DNA of 35,782 bases, from NCBI GenBank assembly GCA_903928015.1, contig CAIYPF010000090.1, positions 1 through 35,782 of the forward strand, given 5' to 3'. The notes below the pieces were generated by a model, which saw only the letters and a list, made by a program, of their open reading frames with translations, was not told the DNA's origin and did no database searches. A program made the position numbers and the translations under genes. Origin of the DNA: an uncultured Gammaproteobacteria bacterium. Lineage in GTDB: Bacteria > Pseudomonadota > Gammaproteobacteria > Pseudomonadales > UBA5518. Shown here piece by piece: positions 16,514 to 24,482 of the stretch; position 1 is the stretch's first letter, and the number at the start of each line of letters is the position of its first letter.

Positions 16514-18922
16514 ATGAAACGCGTCCAACGTCCGCGCAGAGCGCGAGCCGCCCTGTTTCCGGCCCTGATCCTCGCTCTTCCCCCTCTGGCATTTGCCCAG
16601 GGCGGGATCGAGGAAATCACCGTAACCGCGCAGAAGCGCGTCGAGACGATGCGCGACGTTCCCATATCCATGGCGGTGGAGACGAGCGAGAGCCTTCTGA
16701 AGAAGAGCATCAAGTCCATCACCGAGCTCGGGCGCCAGACGCCGAACCTCTACGTCGAGGACCAGGGCTCCACCAACGCGGTGAGCCTGCGCGGTCTCGG
16801 CAGTCCGGCCGAAGGGCTCGAGAGCCCCGTAGGTTTTTATCTCGATGGCATCGCGGTATCCCGCGCGCTCGGCCTGCTGTCCATGCCCTTCTTCGACCTC
16901 GAGCGGGTCGAGGTGCTTCGTGGCCCGCAATCGACGTTCTTCGGCCGCAACACCAGCGCCGGCGCGATCAACGTGATCAGCGCCAAGCCCGGCGAAGAGA
17001 CCGAGGGCAAGCTCCGTGTGCGCGCCGGCAATCGCCAGATGCGCGAATACGAAGGCTCACTGTCCGGGCCGATCACCGACTCGGTCTCCGGCCGCATCGC
17101 CATGATCAAGACCGAGCGCGGTGCCTATCTGGACAACCCACTCGGACAGGATGCCGGTGGCGAAGACAAGTTCGGTGCGCGCGGCCAGATCGCTTTCACG
17201 CCCAACGAGACCTTCGACGCCTTGCTCAAATACGAGTACATGACCACCAAGCGTTACGGCACCACGCAGCAGGGCATCCATCCCGGCCCGGGCGGAAAGA
17301 ACCTGCCTATCAACAAGTACCTCGAATCCCTGGGCGAGGATTTCAAGACCGACCTCACGCAGCACGTCATCACGACGGGAATCTATGCCAGCCTGAACGA
17401 AGAGACGCGCTGGACCGCGCGCATGAAGAACGCGCAGTTCGTCATGAACTACCACTTCGGCGACGGCTACACGCTCACCTCGCAGACCGGCCACCTCGAT
17501 ACGGCCAACTCGCGGGTGTTCAACTACTCGGGCTTGCCGATCAACAGCATCATGCTGACCACCCGCTACTCGCCGGTCGATTTCACCAGCACAGAACTGC
17601 GGCTCACGTCTCCTGACGACGGCAATTTCACCTGGATGGCGGGTCTCTACTACGACGAACTCGACACCGAGCAGACGCCGAAAAGCAAAAACGGCGGCGC
17701 CTATATCTTCTTCCACAACCCCTACAGCGCCACGGGCATTCCGGCGGCCAACCTCGCGGCGCTGAACGGCGATACCGAGGAGTCGAAGTCTTACTCTGCC
17801 TTCGCCGAGGGAACCTACTCCATCACCGAGCAGCTCAAGTTCGGTGTGGGCCTGCGCTACGGCAAGGAAGAAAAAGACGCGGTCGACAAGGTGGGCCTGC
17901 GGGTCGACCTGCCGAACGGCACGCCGCTGCCTCTCGCCTTTCTGGGTATCACGGGCTTCCCGAACGGTGCGCTCTACAGCACCTCGTACACCGATGTGAG
18001 CCAGGTGACGGCTCCCTGCATCGGCATCGGCGGCGGTGCTTTCATTTCGCCTGACGGTAACCAGTGCGAGCAGGCGCTTGGCCTTGACGACAAGTTCCTC
18101 ACCTGGTCGGCGAAGCTCCAGTACGACGTCAACGACGACATCAACGTCTACGCCACCGTGGCCACGGGCTACAAGGGTGGCGGCATCGACAACGGCGGCA
18201 ACACCTTCGTGCTGAGCGAGAAACTCGTGAAGAACGAGGATTCCATCGCCTACGAGATCGGCAGCAAGAGCCGTCTGCTGGACGGCCGCATGCTGTTCAA
18301 CGTGGCGGTGTTCGTGAACACCTTCGACGACCTGCAGGTTGGCGCGCAGTCTCCCGATACGGGTGTGATCGTGGTGCGCAACGCCGCCAAGGCAGAGACC
18401 AAGGGCATCGAGGCCGACGTCAACTTCTCCCTGGACGAGCACTGGTCCGTCGGCGGCAGCATTGCGCTGCTGGACACCGAGTTCAAGAAATTCCCCGGAG
18501 CAGGCTGTGGTGCCTTCGCTGCGTGGGACGGCACCTGTGTGGGCAGCTTCGATGCCAAGGGCAACGAGCTTCCGGGCGCGGCCAAAACCTCCGGGTCGGC
18601 CTTCGTTGCGCTCAACATGCCCATCGGCGACAGCCGCTGGGATTTCGACGGCAACGTGAACGTTTCCTTCCGCGACAAGAGCTATGCCTTCGGTGACTTC
18701 GCCAACGAGAAAGAGCGCGAGCTCGACTCCTACGCGATGCTGAATGCGATGCTCTCGGTCGTCGACCGGGACAACGGTCTCACGATCTCGCTGGTAGGCA
18801 GCAATCTCACCGACGAGCGCGCCGTGACCGGCAACCAGACCAACCCGGTGGTGGCGGCTGAAATCAGCGGCTGGATCCTGCGCCCGCGCGAGTACGGGGT
18901 AGAGGTGAACTACGCGTTCTGA
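16514..18922 (+). CDS. TonB-dependent outer-membrane receptor
   Basis: An 802-residue outer-membrane beta-barrel that takes up a ligand with energy from TonB. It has a signal peptide (about residues 1-29, ending PPLAFAQ), a TonB box IEEITVTAQ, a plug domain with VSLRGLGS, the segments VGFYLDGI and VEVLRGPQ-TFFGRN-AGAINV, and a 22-strand barrel ending in the terminal aromatic VNYAF. GGGAG lies seven bases before the ATG. It follows scoB on the same strand and is closed by a strong terminator. The group is the one abundant in oligotrophic Gammaproteobacteria and Sphingomonads, where such receptors accompany catabolic loci; the ligand is unknown, but a hydrophobic substrate of the adjacent enzymes is plausible. 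Confidence 0.95.
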   Translation: MKRVQRPRRARAALFPALILALPPLAFAQGGIEEITVTAQKRVETMRDVPISMAVETSESLLKKSIKSITELGRQTPNLYVEDQGSTNAVSLRGLGSPAEGLESPVGFYLDGIAVSRALGLLSMPFFDLERVEVLRGPQSTFFGRNTSAGAINVISAKPGEETEGKLRVRAGNRQMREYEGSLSGPITDSVSGRIAMIKTERGAYLDNPLGQDAGGEDKFGARGQIAFTPNETFDALLKYEYMTTKRYGTTQQGIHPGPGGKNLPINKYLESLGEDFKTDLTQHVITTGIYASLNEETRWTARMKNAQFVMNYHFGDGYTLTSQTGHLDTANSRVFNYSGLPINSIMLTTRYSPVDFTSTELRLTSPDDGNFTWMAGLYYDELDTEQTPKSKNGGAYIFFHNPYSATGIPAANLAALNGDTEESKSYSAFAEGTYSITEQLKFGVGLRYGKEEKDAVDKVGLRVDLPNGTPLPLAFLGITGFPNGALYSTSYTDVSQVTAPCIGIGGGAFISPDGNQCEQALGLDDKFLTWSAKLQYDVNDDINVYATVATGYKGGGIDNGGNTFVLSEKLVKNEDSIAYEIGSKSRLLDGRMLFNVAVFVNTFDDLQVGAQSPDTGVIVVRNAAKAETKGIEADVNFSLDEHWSVGGSIALLDTEFKKFPGAGCGAFAAWDGTCVGSFDAKGNELPGAAKTSGSAFVALNMPIGDSRWDFDGNVNVSFRDKSYAFGDFANEKERELDSYAMLNAMLSVVDRDNGLTISLVGSNLTDERAVTGNQTNPVVAAEISGWILRPREYGVEVNYAF

Positions 18923-18942
18923 TCGGGCGCGTGCGTAGAGAA

Positions 18943-18965
18943 GGCGGGCTTCGGCCCGCCTTTTT
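18943..18965 (+). terminator. Intrinsic terminator with UUCG loop
   Basis: A perfect 7-bp stem GGCGGGC/GCCCGCC encloses a TTCG tetraloop closed by C-G, the extra-stable type, and is followed by TTTTT. It lies 20 bp after the receptor stop. The same hairpin could weakly serve the convergent P450 gene, whose stop is at 18976, since the other strand continues TTCTCT. Confidence 0.92.
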
Positions 18966-18975
18966 CATTGCTCGC

Positions 18976-20193
18976 TCAGGCGGGTGACACGCGCACCGGC
19001 ATGCGCTTGAAACCGTTCACGAGGTTGGAGCGGATACGCGCGGGCGCGGCGGTTTCCTCGATACGGCCTACGGTGCCGAAGAGCTCCTCGAAGAATACGC
19101 GCGCTTCGAGCCGGGCGAGATTCGCGCCCAGGCACAGATGTATCCCGTGCCCGAAGGCGAGATGCGGGTTGGGGCTGCGACGGATGTCGAAGTTCATGGG
19201 ATCCCGGAACACGCGCTCGTCGAAATTCGCCGAGGTATAGAGCATCAGCACCCGGTCACCCTCGCGGATGTGCTGGCCATGAAGCACGGTGTCACGCGTG
19301 GCGGTACGCCGGAAGTGGTGCAGCGGTGAACTCCAGCGCAGCATCTCTTCCACGGCCAGTGGCAGCGCCGATGTGTCAGCTGCGAGTGTCGCGAGGAGCT
19401 CTGGCCTCTGCAGCAACTCGTGCATGCCGGTGGAGATCATGGCGCGGGTGGTCTCGTTGCCGGCCACGGTGATCTGCACGAAAAGCGAGGCGAATTCGGC
19501 TTCCGTGACGGTGTGTCCATCGACCTCGACGTTGATCAGCAGCGAGATCAGATCGTCGCCTCCCTTGCCCTTGCGCTCCGCAGCAAGCGAGTAGCCGTAC
19601 ATCCCCATGTCCAGCGAGGACTGCTGCTGTTGCTCGGGGGTGCAGCCGATGTCGGGATCGGTTGCCGAGGTCGAGTGGTCAGACCACTCGCGGATCTGTT
19701 CCCACATGTTTTCAGGGACACCCATCATGCTGCAGATGACGGCGGTGGGGAGCTTGCCCGCGATGTCGTAGACGAAGTCGCAGTCGCCGCGCTCCCGGGC
19801 ATTGGCCAGTATCCCGCGCGTGATCCCGCGCACCCGCGGTTCGAGTTGTTCCATCATCCGTTGCGTGAAGCGCTCGATCACAACCCGGCGCAGCGGCCCG
19901 TGGCGTGGCGGGTCCATGCCGAGCAACTGGTTGCGGGTCTGGTCGAGGATCGCGGGCGGTAGCTCGTCGACCATCACGAAGCCGCGCTCCGCAGAGAAAG
20001 TCTTGTGATCGCGCGATACCGCCATCACGTCTGCGTGCCGGCTGATGACCCAGAAGCCGCCGCCATCCGGATGCGGGTGCCAGTAGACCGGCGCGTTGTC
20101 GCGCAACCAGCGCATCGCCTCGTGCGGGACGGCCGCGGCATAGACGTCGGGGTTGTAGAGTTCGATCACTGGCTGCTGCACGGCGTTGTTCAT
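18976..20193 (-). CDS. Cytochrome P450 (CYP125/124-like clan)
   Basis: A 405-residue soluble bacterial P450 monooxygenase. The heme-ligand motif FGHGIHLCLG places the axial cysteine at C354; the I-helix oxygen-activation motif AGNETTR is at 244-250; the ExxR pair is E283/R286. The AGNETTR helix and the NPHLAFGHGIH segment resemble the CYP125/124/142 and CYP153 groups, which hydroxylate terminal carbons of sterols, isoprenoids or alkanes. That similarity is from memory and substrate is not proven. The ATG at 20193 overlaps the stop of the cupin gene (ATGA), and a longer frame upstream is disregarded for this reason. No ferredoxin or ferredoxin reductase gene is in the window, so electrons must come from elsewhere. 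Confidence 0.92.
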   Translation of the reverse strand: MNNAVQQPVIELYNPDVYAAAVPHEAMRWLRDNAPVYWHPHPDGGGFWVISRHADVMAVSRDHKTFSAERGFVMVDELPPAILDQTRNQLLGMDPPRHGPLRRVVIERFTQRMMEQLEPRVRGITRGILANARERGDCDFVYDIAGKLPTAVICSMMGVPENMWEQIREWSDHSTSATDPDIGCTPEQQQQSSLDMGMYGYSLAAERKGKGGDDLISLLINVEVDGHTVTEAEFASLFVQITVAGNETTRAMISTGMHELLQRPELLATLAADTSALPLAVEEMLRWSSPLHHFRRTATRDTVLHGQHIREGDRVLMLYTSANFDERVFRDPMNFDIRRSPNPHLAFGHGIHLCLGANLARLEARVFFEELFGTVGRIEETAAPARIRSNLVNGFKRMPVRVSPA

Positions 20194-20696
20194 CCCAGGA
20201 TGTCGCTTCTGGACAGCACATGTCCTTGGGCCGCGGCCAGCGCGAGGTATTCCGCAAGTTGGGTGTGGGCATCGGAGACGCCCCAGATGCTGCCGTCGGG
20301 CAGGCAGTGCACCAGGCTCCCCTCGATGAAGAAGATCACCTCGGCGGTCTCGGTGGCGTCGGCCGGCACGTAGAGCGTGTGCGAGGTGTTGGCGGGCTCG
20401 CGCACCAGAGAGCCGGGAGTAGCGAGGAAATCGCTTTCCCGGTAACCCCAGCGCCCGTGCAGCGTGAATGCGAAGACACCACCACTGTGGCGGTGGGCAG
20501 GAAGCTCGGTGCCGGGCGGGAAGCGGTTCATGCTCACCCACTGGCCGGTGTCGTCGTTCACGCGGAGGATCTTCATTGCCACGCCGCCGCCCTGTTCCAC
20601 CCAGGGCAGGGCATGGTGGTTGAGGTGTGCCGAAGAGAGCGGTGTTTCGGGCAGCCCGGTCAGGCGGACGGGCGGGGGCAATTCGATGTTGTTCAT
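20190..20696 (-). CDS. Cupin-domain protein (2,4'-dihydroxyacetophenone dioxygenase-like)
   Basis: A 168-residue single-domain cupin resembling the 2,4'-dihydroxyacetophenone dioxygenase and acetylacetone-cleaving enzyme group. The metal-binding histidines are H68 and H70 in PAHRHSGG and H106 in PANTSH; the glutamate of the standard cupin motif is absent, as is usual in this three-histidine group. The family cleaves C-C bonds with O2 and Fe(II), but some members are merely sensors (ChrR-like). It is the first gene after a candidate promoter and is translationally coupled to the P450, so a role in the same oxidation is likely. Catalytic function is not certain. Confidence 0.8.
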   Translation of the reverse strand: MNNIELPPPVRLTGLPETPLSSAHLNHHALPWVEQGGGVAMKILRVNDDTGQWVSMNRFPPGTELPAHRHSGGVFAFTLHGRWGYRESDFLATPGSLVREPANTSHTLYVPADATETAEVIFFIEGSLVHCLPDGSIWGVSDAHTQLAEYLALAAAQGHVLSRSDILG

Positions 20697-20725
20697 GGGC
20701 TACGTCTCGTTGCGTGAGTGCGGGG

Positions 20726-20755
20726 TTTATAGCGGTTCTGCGCTGCACACGTAAA
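20726..20755 (-). promoter_or_regulatory. Candidate sigma-70 promoter of the cupin-P450 operon
   Basis: On the minus strand, TTTACG (20755-20750) and TATAAA (20731-20726) are separated by 18 bp. The -10 element matches five of six consensus bases. The predicted start is about 20 bp before the cupin ATG. The site also implies that the cupin-P450 pair can be expressed independently of the upstream propeller gene. Confidence 0.5.
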
Positions 20756-20804
20756 CGGCAAACGCATTACCGCGCGGCAAGGCGGCAAACCGCGAGCGTT
20801 GCGG

Positions 20805-22634
20805 TCAACGCTGTTGCAGCGACGAGGCTTCCGGAACGAGCCGGATGAGGCTCGGTTGCGCGTCCTCGATGTGCCAGGCAGGGAAATTCGAATTGCTTGT
20901 GAACACGCTGCCGTCCTCGGCAATGGCGATGTCCCGGGTGTAGGTGCCACGCCGTGGCAGGGCATAGCTGCTCCAGTGCCCCGAGGCGATATCCAGGGCG
21001 AAGAGCGCGTCCGACTGGCTGCCGTTCACCCAGATGCGGCCGCGCGCCGCATCTATGCCGAGGCCGTAGGGCGTCTCTCCCTCGACCGGCAAGGGGAAGG
21101 TGTCGAATTTCCCGTCTGCCACGCGATACCTCGCGAGCAAGCCCGATGCGAAGCCCGTGATCCACACATTGCCCCCGGCATCGCAACGCAGTCGCCGTGG
21201 CGCGGCGAAGGGGGCCGGGATCATCTCCACTGCCAGTGTGCGTGGGTCGATGCGCGCAAGGTCGTCTGCGTTTGCCCGCGTCACCCAGACCGTGCCGTCG
21301 GGTGCCACGTCCAGATCGTAGGGCATCGGGAAGCCGGATGTGTCGAGGTCGTAGCGCGGCGGCTCGCCCCCACGTCCGCTGCCGAGGGACCACTGCCCGT
21401 ACCAGATCAGCAGCTCGTCGAGCAGGCCTCGCGGTGGGAGGTCGATGTAGCGGAAGGTCCTCGCGGAACGATCGAAGACGCCTACCTTCGAGCTCAGCGC
21501 AAGCGTGAACCAGACCCTGTCCTGGCTGTCGAAGCGGATGCCCTGCGGATAGAAGCCCTCCTGCAGGCGCCACTCCATGAATTGCTTGCGCAAGGGATCG
21601 AACTCGATCAGGGCCTGCTGGTTCGGCGGCGTGATGAAGATGTGCCCGTCTGACGGAGAGAGCGCCAGCGAGTGCGCGCCGTAGAGGTTGTCCACCTTCG
21701 GGACGCCGCCCGCCAGGCGATTGCCCATGACGCCGCCGGGCCGAGCGTCTGCCGAATGCGGCAGCTTGTAGACCGTCACTTCGTCCCCAAGGGGATCGAT
21801 TTCGTAGATCCGGTCCATCAGGTTGTCCCCGGAATAGACCAGGCCGTTCGGATGCAGCAGCACGTCGTGGAACTGCGAGGCGGAATCCCCGATGGGCCAT
21901 TCCGTGATCGCGGCAGCAGCTGTGCCCAGGCCGGGTTCTGCAGGCGCGGGCTGCGCGCCCTTGCGCAGATCGGCGAAATGCCGCCCCAGATACTCGGCGA
22001 AGGGCTTGCGTTCGCTGTCGGCAAGCCTTGCGCCGTAGCGGTTCATCCGGTCCATCACGTCGCGCCACTGCTCCGGGCTGCGTTCCATCCGGATGAAACT
22101 CGACGCGCCCTGGTGGCAGTTGGTGCAGTGACGCAGGTAGTGCTGCTTCGCAGCCACGTCGCCATCGAAATCAAGCTGTGACAGCCAGGCGGAGGAGGGC
22201 ATCTGCGCGGCGAGCGCTTCGGGGTTCGTCTCCAGATCCATGCGCAGCTCCGGGAGCGTGCCGGCCGTGATGTCATCGAGGGCCGAGTCACGGTAGCCGG
22301 GCTTGCGTGCCCGGATGCTGGCGGGCGCCGGGATTGCCTCGTTCTCCGGGAAGCGTACGGTGCCGGAGGTGTCGGTGAAGAGCGTCGTGGAGGGCTGGAG
22401 TGTCGTGCGTACGCCGGGCGCAGGGTAGCCGTCATCGGAGGTGTCCGGGCGGCTGAGCGCAGCCGGGCTGCGGGTGACCATCACGCCTACCATCGGTGTT
22501 CCGGCGGCATCGCGTACCCGTAGCTCAAGGGCGCCCGCCGGGGCGCCCTGCACCGAGGCGGAGCCAAGGCAGCCGTACAGAAGCCACCGTATCAGGCGTT
22601 TTTGCGGGCGGCGTGTGCTGGGCATGCGCCGCAT
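20805..22634 (-). CDS. Secreted cytochrome c/Vgb-type beta-propeller fusion protein
   Basis: A periplasmic or secreted protein of 609 residues from the ATG at 22634 (an ATG at 22625 or an upstream TTG at 22661 are alternatives). It begins with a basic stretch and a hydrophobic signal segment (LIRWLLYGCLGSASVQG). Next comes an Ig-like module (LELRVRDAAGTPMVGVMV), then a heme-c motif C170-TN-C173-H174 in a short cytochrome domain, then a six- or seven-bladed propeller with repeated phrases such as PYDLDVAPDGTVWVT and PYGLGIDAARGRIWV, typical of virginiamycin B lyase/SMP-30-like proteins. The heme suggests electron transfer or an oxidoreductase of the quinohemoprotein kind; the propeller may bind the substrate. 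The reaction is unknown. It precedes the cupin-P450 pair on the same strand by 108 bp. Confidence 0.8.
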   Translation of the reverse strand: MRRMPSTRRPQKRLIRWLLYGCLGSASVQGAPAGALELRVRDAAGTPMVGVMVTRSPAALSRPDTSDDGYPAPGVRTTLQPSTTLFTDTSGTVRFPENEAIPAPASIRARKPGYRDSALDDITAGTLPELRMDLETNPEALAAQMPSSAWLSQLDFDGDVAAKQHYLRHCTNCHQGASSFIRMERSPEQWRDVMDRMNRYGARLADSERKPFAEYLGRHFADLRKGAQPAPAEPGLGTAAAAITEWPIGDSASQFHDVLLHPNGLVYSGDNLMDRIYEIDPLGDEVTVYKLPHSADARPGGVMGNRLAGGVPKVDNLYGAHSLALSPSDGHIFITPPNQQALIEFDPLRKQFMEWRLQEGFYPQGIRFDSQDRVWFTLALSSKVGVFDRSARTFRYIDLPPRGLLDELLIWYGQWSLGSGRGGEPPRYDLDTSGFPMPYDLDVAPDGTVWVTRANADDLARIDPRTLAVEMIPAPFAAPRRLRCDAGGNVWITGFASGLLARYRVADGKFDTFPLPVEGETPYGLGIDAARGRIWVNGSQSDALFALDIASGHWSSYALPRRGTYTRDIAIAEDGSVFTSNSNFPAWHIEDAQPSLIRLVPEASSLQQR

Positions 22635-22696
22635 GGTGCCCCGTGCGTGGTGCGGGCGCAATGATCCGCAGCGACTCGGTCAGCCGTACACGCGCG

Positions 22697-22723
22697 TTGA
22701 TCGCCCTGCTGCCGCGTTATAGT
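22697..22723 (+). promoter_or_regulatory. Candidate promoter of the pterin-enzyme operon
   Basis: TTGATC at 22697-22702 and TATAGT at 22718-22723 are separated by 15 bp, slightly short. The -10 element matches five of six bases. Transcription would start about 18 bp before the PTPS-like ATG, leaving room for the AGAGGA ribosome site. Confidence 0.45.
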
Positions 22724-22747
22724 GCTTGCTCTTCAGAGGACACGCGC

Positions 22748-23239
22748 ATGGAAAACCTCACCACCATCGAGCTCTCCAAGGAATACCTGAAGTTCTCGGC
22801 GGCGCATTTCACGGTGTTCTCCGCCACCGATCGCGAGCGTCTCCACGGCCATAATTTCAAGGTCTCTGCCAAGGTGACCGCGCCAGTCGGCCCGAACGGC
22901 ATGTGCTTCAGCTACCGCATCCTGAAGGACAAACTGGAGGCGCTCTGCGCCAGCCTTGACGAGTACCTCCTGCTGTCGGCCGATTCGCCACATCTGATCA
23001 TCGTTGATGAAGGTGATAACTACCGCGTGGAGTTCAACGGTGAGTCCATGCGCTTCCTCAAAGCCGACACCCTGTTGCTTCCGGTGCGCAACGCCACCGT
23101 CGAGGAGTACTCGCGCTACATACTCGAGCGTCTGCTGGAAGACCGTAGCCTGATCGACGGTTACGATATCCGCGAGGTAGGCATCAAGGTTTCCTCCGGC
23201 CCCGGGCAATGGGGCTCCGCACACTGGAAAAAGGTCTGA
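22748..23239 (+). CDS. 6-pyruvoyl-tetrahydropterin synthase-like protein (PTPS-III-type motif)
   Basis: A 163-residue protein of the PTPS/QueD family, which acts on dihydroneopterin triphosphate. Zinc ligands are visible as H20 (FSAAHF) and H33/H35 (HGHNF). The catalytic cysteine of QueD (CxxxHGH) and of mammalian PTPS is absent; instead E30 precedes the histidines as ExxHGH, the signature reported for PTPS-III enzymes that make 6-hydroxymethyl-dihydropterin and replace the folate aldolase FolB. The ATG at 22748 has AGAGGA seven bases upstream; longer in-frame starts lack support. The next gene, 3 bp downstream, is an SDR of sepiapterin-reductase-like size. A folate or tetrahydropterin cofactor role is inferred. 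Plain QueD (queuosine) function looks unlikely because the cysteine is missing. Confidence 0.85.
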   Translation: MENLTTIELSKEYLKFSAAHFTVFSATDRERLHGHNFKVSAKVTAPVGPNGMCFSYRILKDKLEALCASLDEYLLLSADSPHLIIVDEGDNYRVEFNGESMRFLKADTLLLPVRNATVEEYSRYILERLLEDRSLIDGYDIREVGIKVSSGPGQWGSAHWKKV

Positions 23240-23242
23240 ATC

Positions 23243-23950
23243 ATGGGTGTTTCCACTCTTGTCATCACGGGTGCGAGTCGCGGCATAGGCCTTGCCACTG
23301 CCGAACTCTTTGCCGCCTCCGGCTGGCGCGTCCTGAACATCTCGCGCAGCCCCATCGCACTTGCGGGTGCGGTCCAGTTGCAGATCGACCTCTCCGATCC
23401 CGATTGGGAGCTGACACAGGCCGAAGAGCTCCTCGAGGCTGTTTCCGGCAGCGACCGTTTGGCGCTGGTGCACAACGCCGGCCTCCTCGCCAAAGACAGC
23501 GTCCCCACGCTCGACGCAGCGCATCTGGCGCGGGCCCTGCAGGTGAACGTGATCGCACCGCAGCAGTTGAACCGCCTGTTGCTGCCATCCATGGGCCAAG
23601 GCTCCTCGATCGTCTACGTGGGTTCCACGCTGGGCGAGAAAGCGGTGGCGGGGGCCTGCTCCTATGTCGTGTCCAAGCACGCGCTGATCGGCCTGATGCG
23701 ATCCACCTGCCAGGACCTTGCCGGGCGCGGCATCCACACGGCCTGCGTGTGCCCGGGCTTCACCGACACCGAGATGCTCCGGGCGCACGTGGGTGCCGAC
23801 GAGTCGATCCTCGGCTCGCTCGCCGGCAGCATGACCTTCGGGCGCCTGATCACTCCCGCAGAGGTGGCAGAGACCATCCGCTTCTGCGCACTGAACCCGG
23901 TCATCAACGGTTCCGTGATCCACGCCAACCTCGGCCAGGTGGAGCGCTGA
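23243..23950 (+). CDS. SDR oxidoreductase, possible pterin carbonyl reductase
   Basis: A 235-residue classical SDR with TGASRGIG at residues 10-17, NAG near residue 79, and the catalytic segment YVVSK. The ATG is 3 bp after the stop of the PTPS-like gene, so the two form an operon. SDRs paired with PTPS enzymes include sepiapterin reductase and dihydromonapterin reductase, which reduce a pterin side chain or ring with NADPH; this is the most economical reading, but a fatty-acid or alcohol substrate cannot be excluded. A stable hairpin follows the gene. Confidence 0.85.
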   Translation: MGVSTLVITGASRGIGLATAELFAASGWRVLNISRSPIALAGAVQLQIDLSDPDWELTQAEELLEAVSGSDRLALVHNAGLLAKDSVPTLDAAHLARALQVNVIAPQQLNRLLLPSMGQGSSIVYVGSTLGEKAVAGACSYVVSKHALIGLMRSTCQDLAGRGIHTACVCPGFTDTEMLRAHVGADESILGSLAGSMTFGRLITPAEVAETIRFCALNPVINGSVIHANLGQVER

Positions 23951-23962
23951 GGCTCCCTGGTC

Positions 23963-23987
23963 GCGGGGGAGATTGTCGCTCCCCCGC
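23963..23987 (+). terminator. Stable hairpin after the SDR gene (no T-run)
   Basis: A perfect 9-bp stem GCGGGGGAG/CTCCCCCGC with a 7-base loop (ATTGTCG) begins 13 bp after the stop of the pterin operon. It lacks a following T-tract, so termination is uncertain; it may protect the 3' end of the mRNA. Confidence 0.45.
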
Positions 23988-24047
23988 AGGCTCGGCTACA
24001 TTTGGCGCCGCCCTGAACCCACGCTCTGAATCCACGAGGAGAGATCG

Positions 24048-24407
24048 ATGAAAAAAATGTTCACCCTGGCGGCCGCGATGGCCCTTCCCCTGCTGGCAGC
24101 CAGCGCGCAAGCAGCCTGCACCCTCGAAGCGGCGCCGCAGATTCCCGATGGCAAGACCGCTACGCTGGATCAGATGAAAGCCACGCAGGCAGCGGTGAAG
24201 GCCTACGGCAACGACTACCGCGCATGCCTCGACGCAGAAGCCGCAGCCGCCAATGCAGCAGCCCCGAAGGACGAGAAGCCAGAGGCCAAGAACGCCCGTG
24301 CAGCCGTCACTGCCGAGGCCTACAACGCATCCATCGACAAGACGGCCGCACTTGCAGCCAGCTTCAACGATGCCGTGAAAGCCTACAAGGCAGCCCAAGC
24401 GAAGTGA
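24048..24407 (+). CDS. Small secreted alanine-rich protein, unknown function
   Basis: A 119-residue protein with a clear Sec signal peptide (MKKMFTLAAAMALPLLAASAQA, cleavage after residue 22). The mature part of about 97 residues is rich in Ala, Lys and Asp, mostly helical, and has two cysteines, C24 and C60, that could form a disulfide in the periplasm. GAGGAG lies six bases before the ATG. It stands alone between two hairpins, so it is probably a separate transcript. I do not recognise a family. The strong ribosome site and low-ambiguity codon use suggest a well-expressed periplasmic protein. Confidence 0.8.
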   Translation: MKKMFTLAAAMALPLLAASAQAACTLEAAPQIPDGKTATLDQMKATQAAVKAYGNDYRACLDAEAAAANAAAPKDEKPEAKNARAAVTAEAYNASIDKTAALAASFNDAVKAYKAAQAK

Positions 24408-24419
24408 TCTGAGCCCGCC

Positions 24420-24450
24420 CCGCGGTACCGGCGCGCAGCCGGTGCCGCGG
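24420..24450 (+). terminator. 13-bp hairpin after the small secreted protein gene
   Basis: CCGCGGTACCGGC and GCCGGTGCCGCGG pair over 13 bp with a single G-U wobble and a GCGCA loop, starting 12 bp after the stop. No T-run follows. It may be a Rho-independent-like terminator or a 3' stabiliser that separates this gene from the acyl-CoA dehydrogenase gene 33 bp downstream. Confidence 0.5.
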
Positions 24451-24482
24451 TGGGGGCACTCTCTGGCCCGGAGCCCCCCCTC

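Noticed and set aside
20795-20812. AGCGTT/AACGCT inverted repeat at the end of the propeller gene
   Set aside because: Only 6 bp, overlaps the stop codon, and is not followed by a T-run, so a terminator call is not supported.
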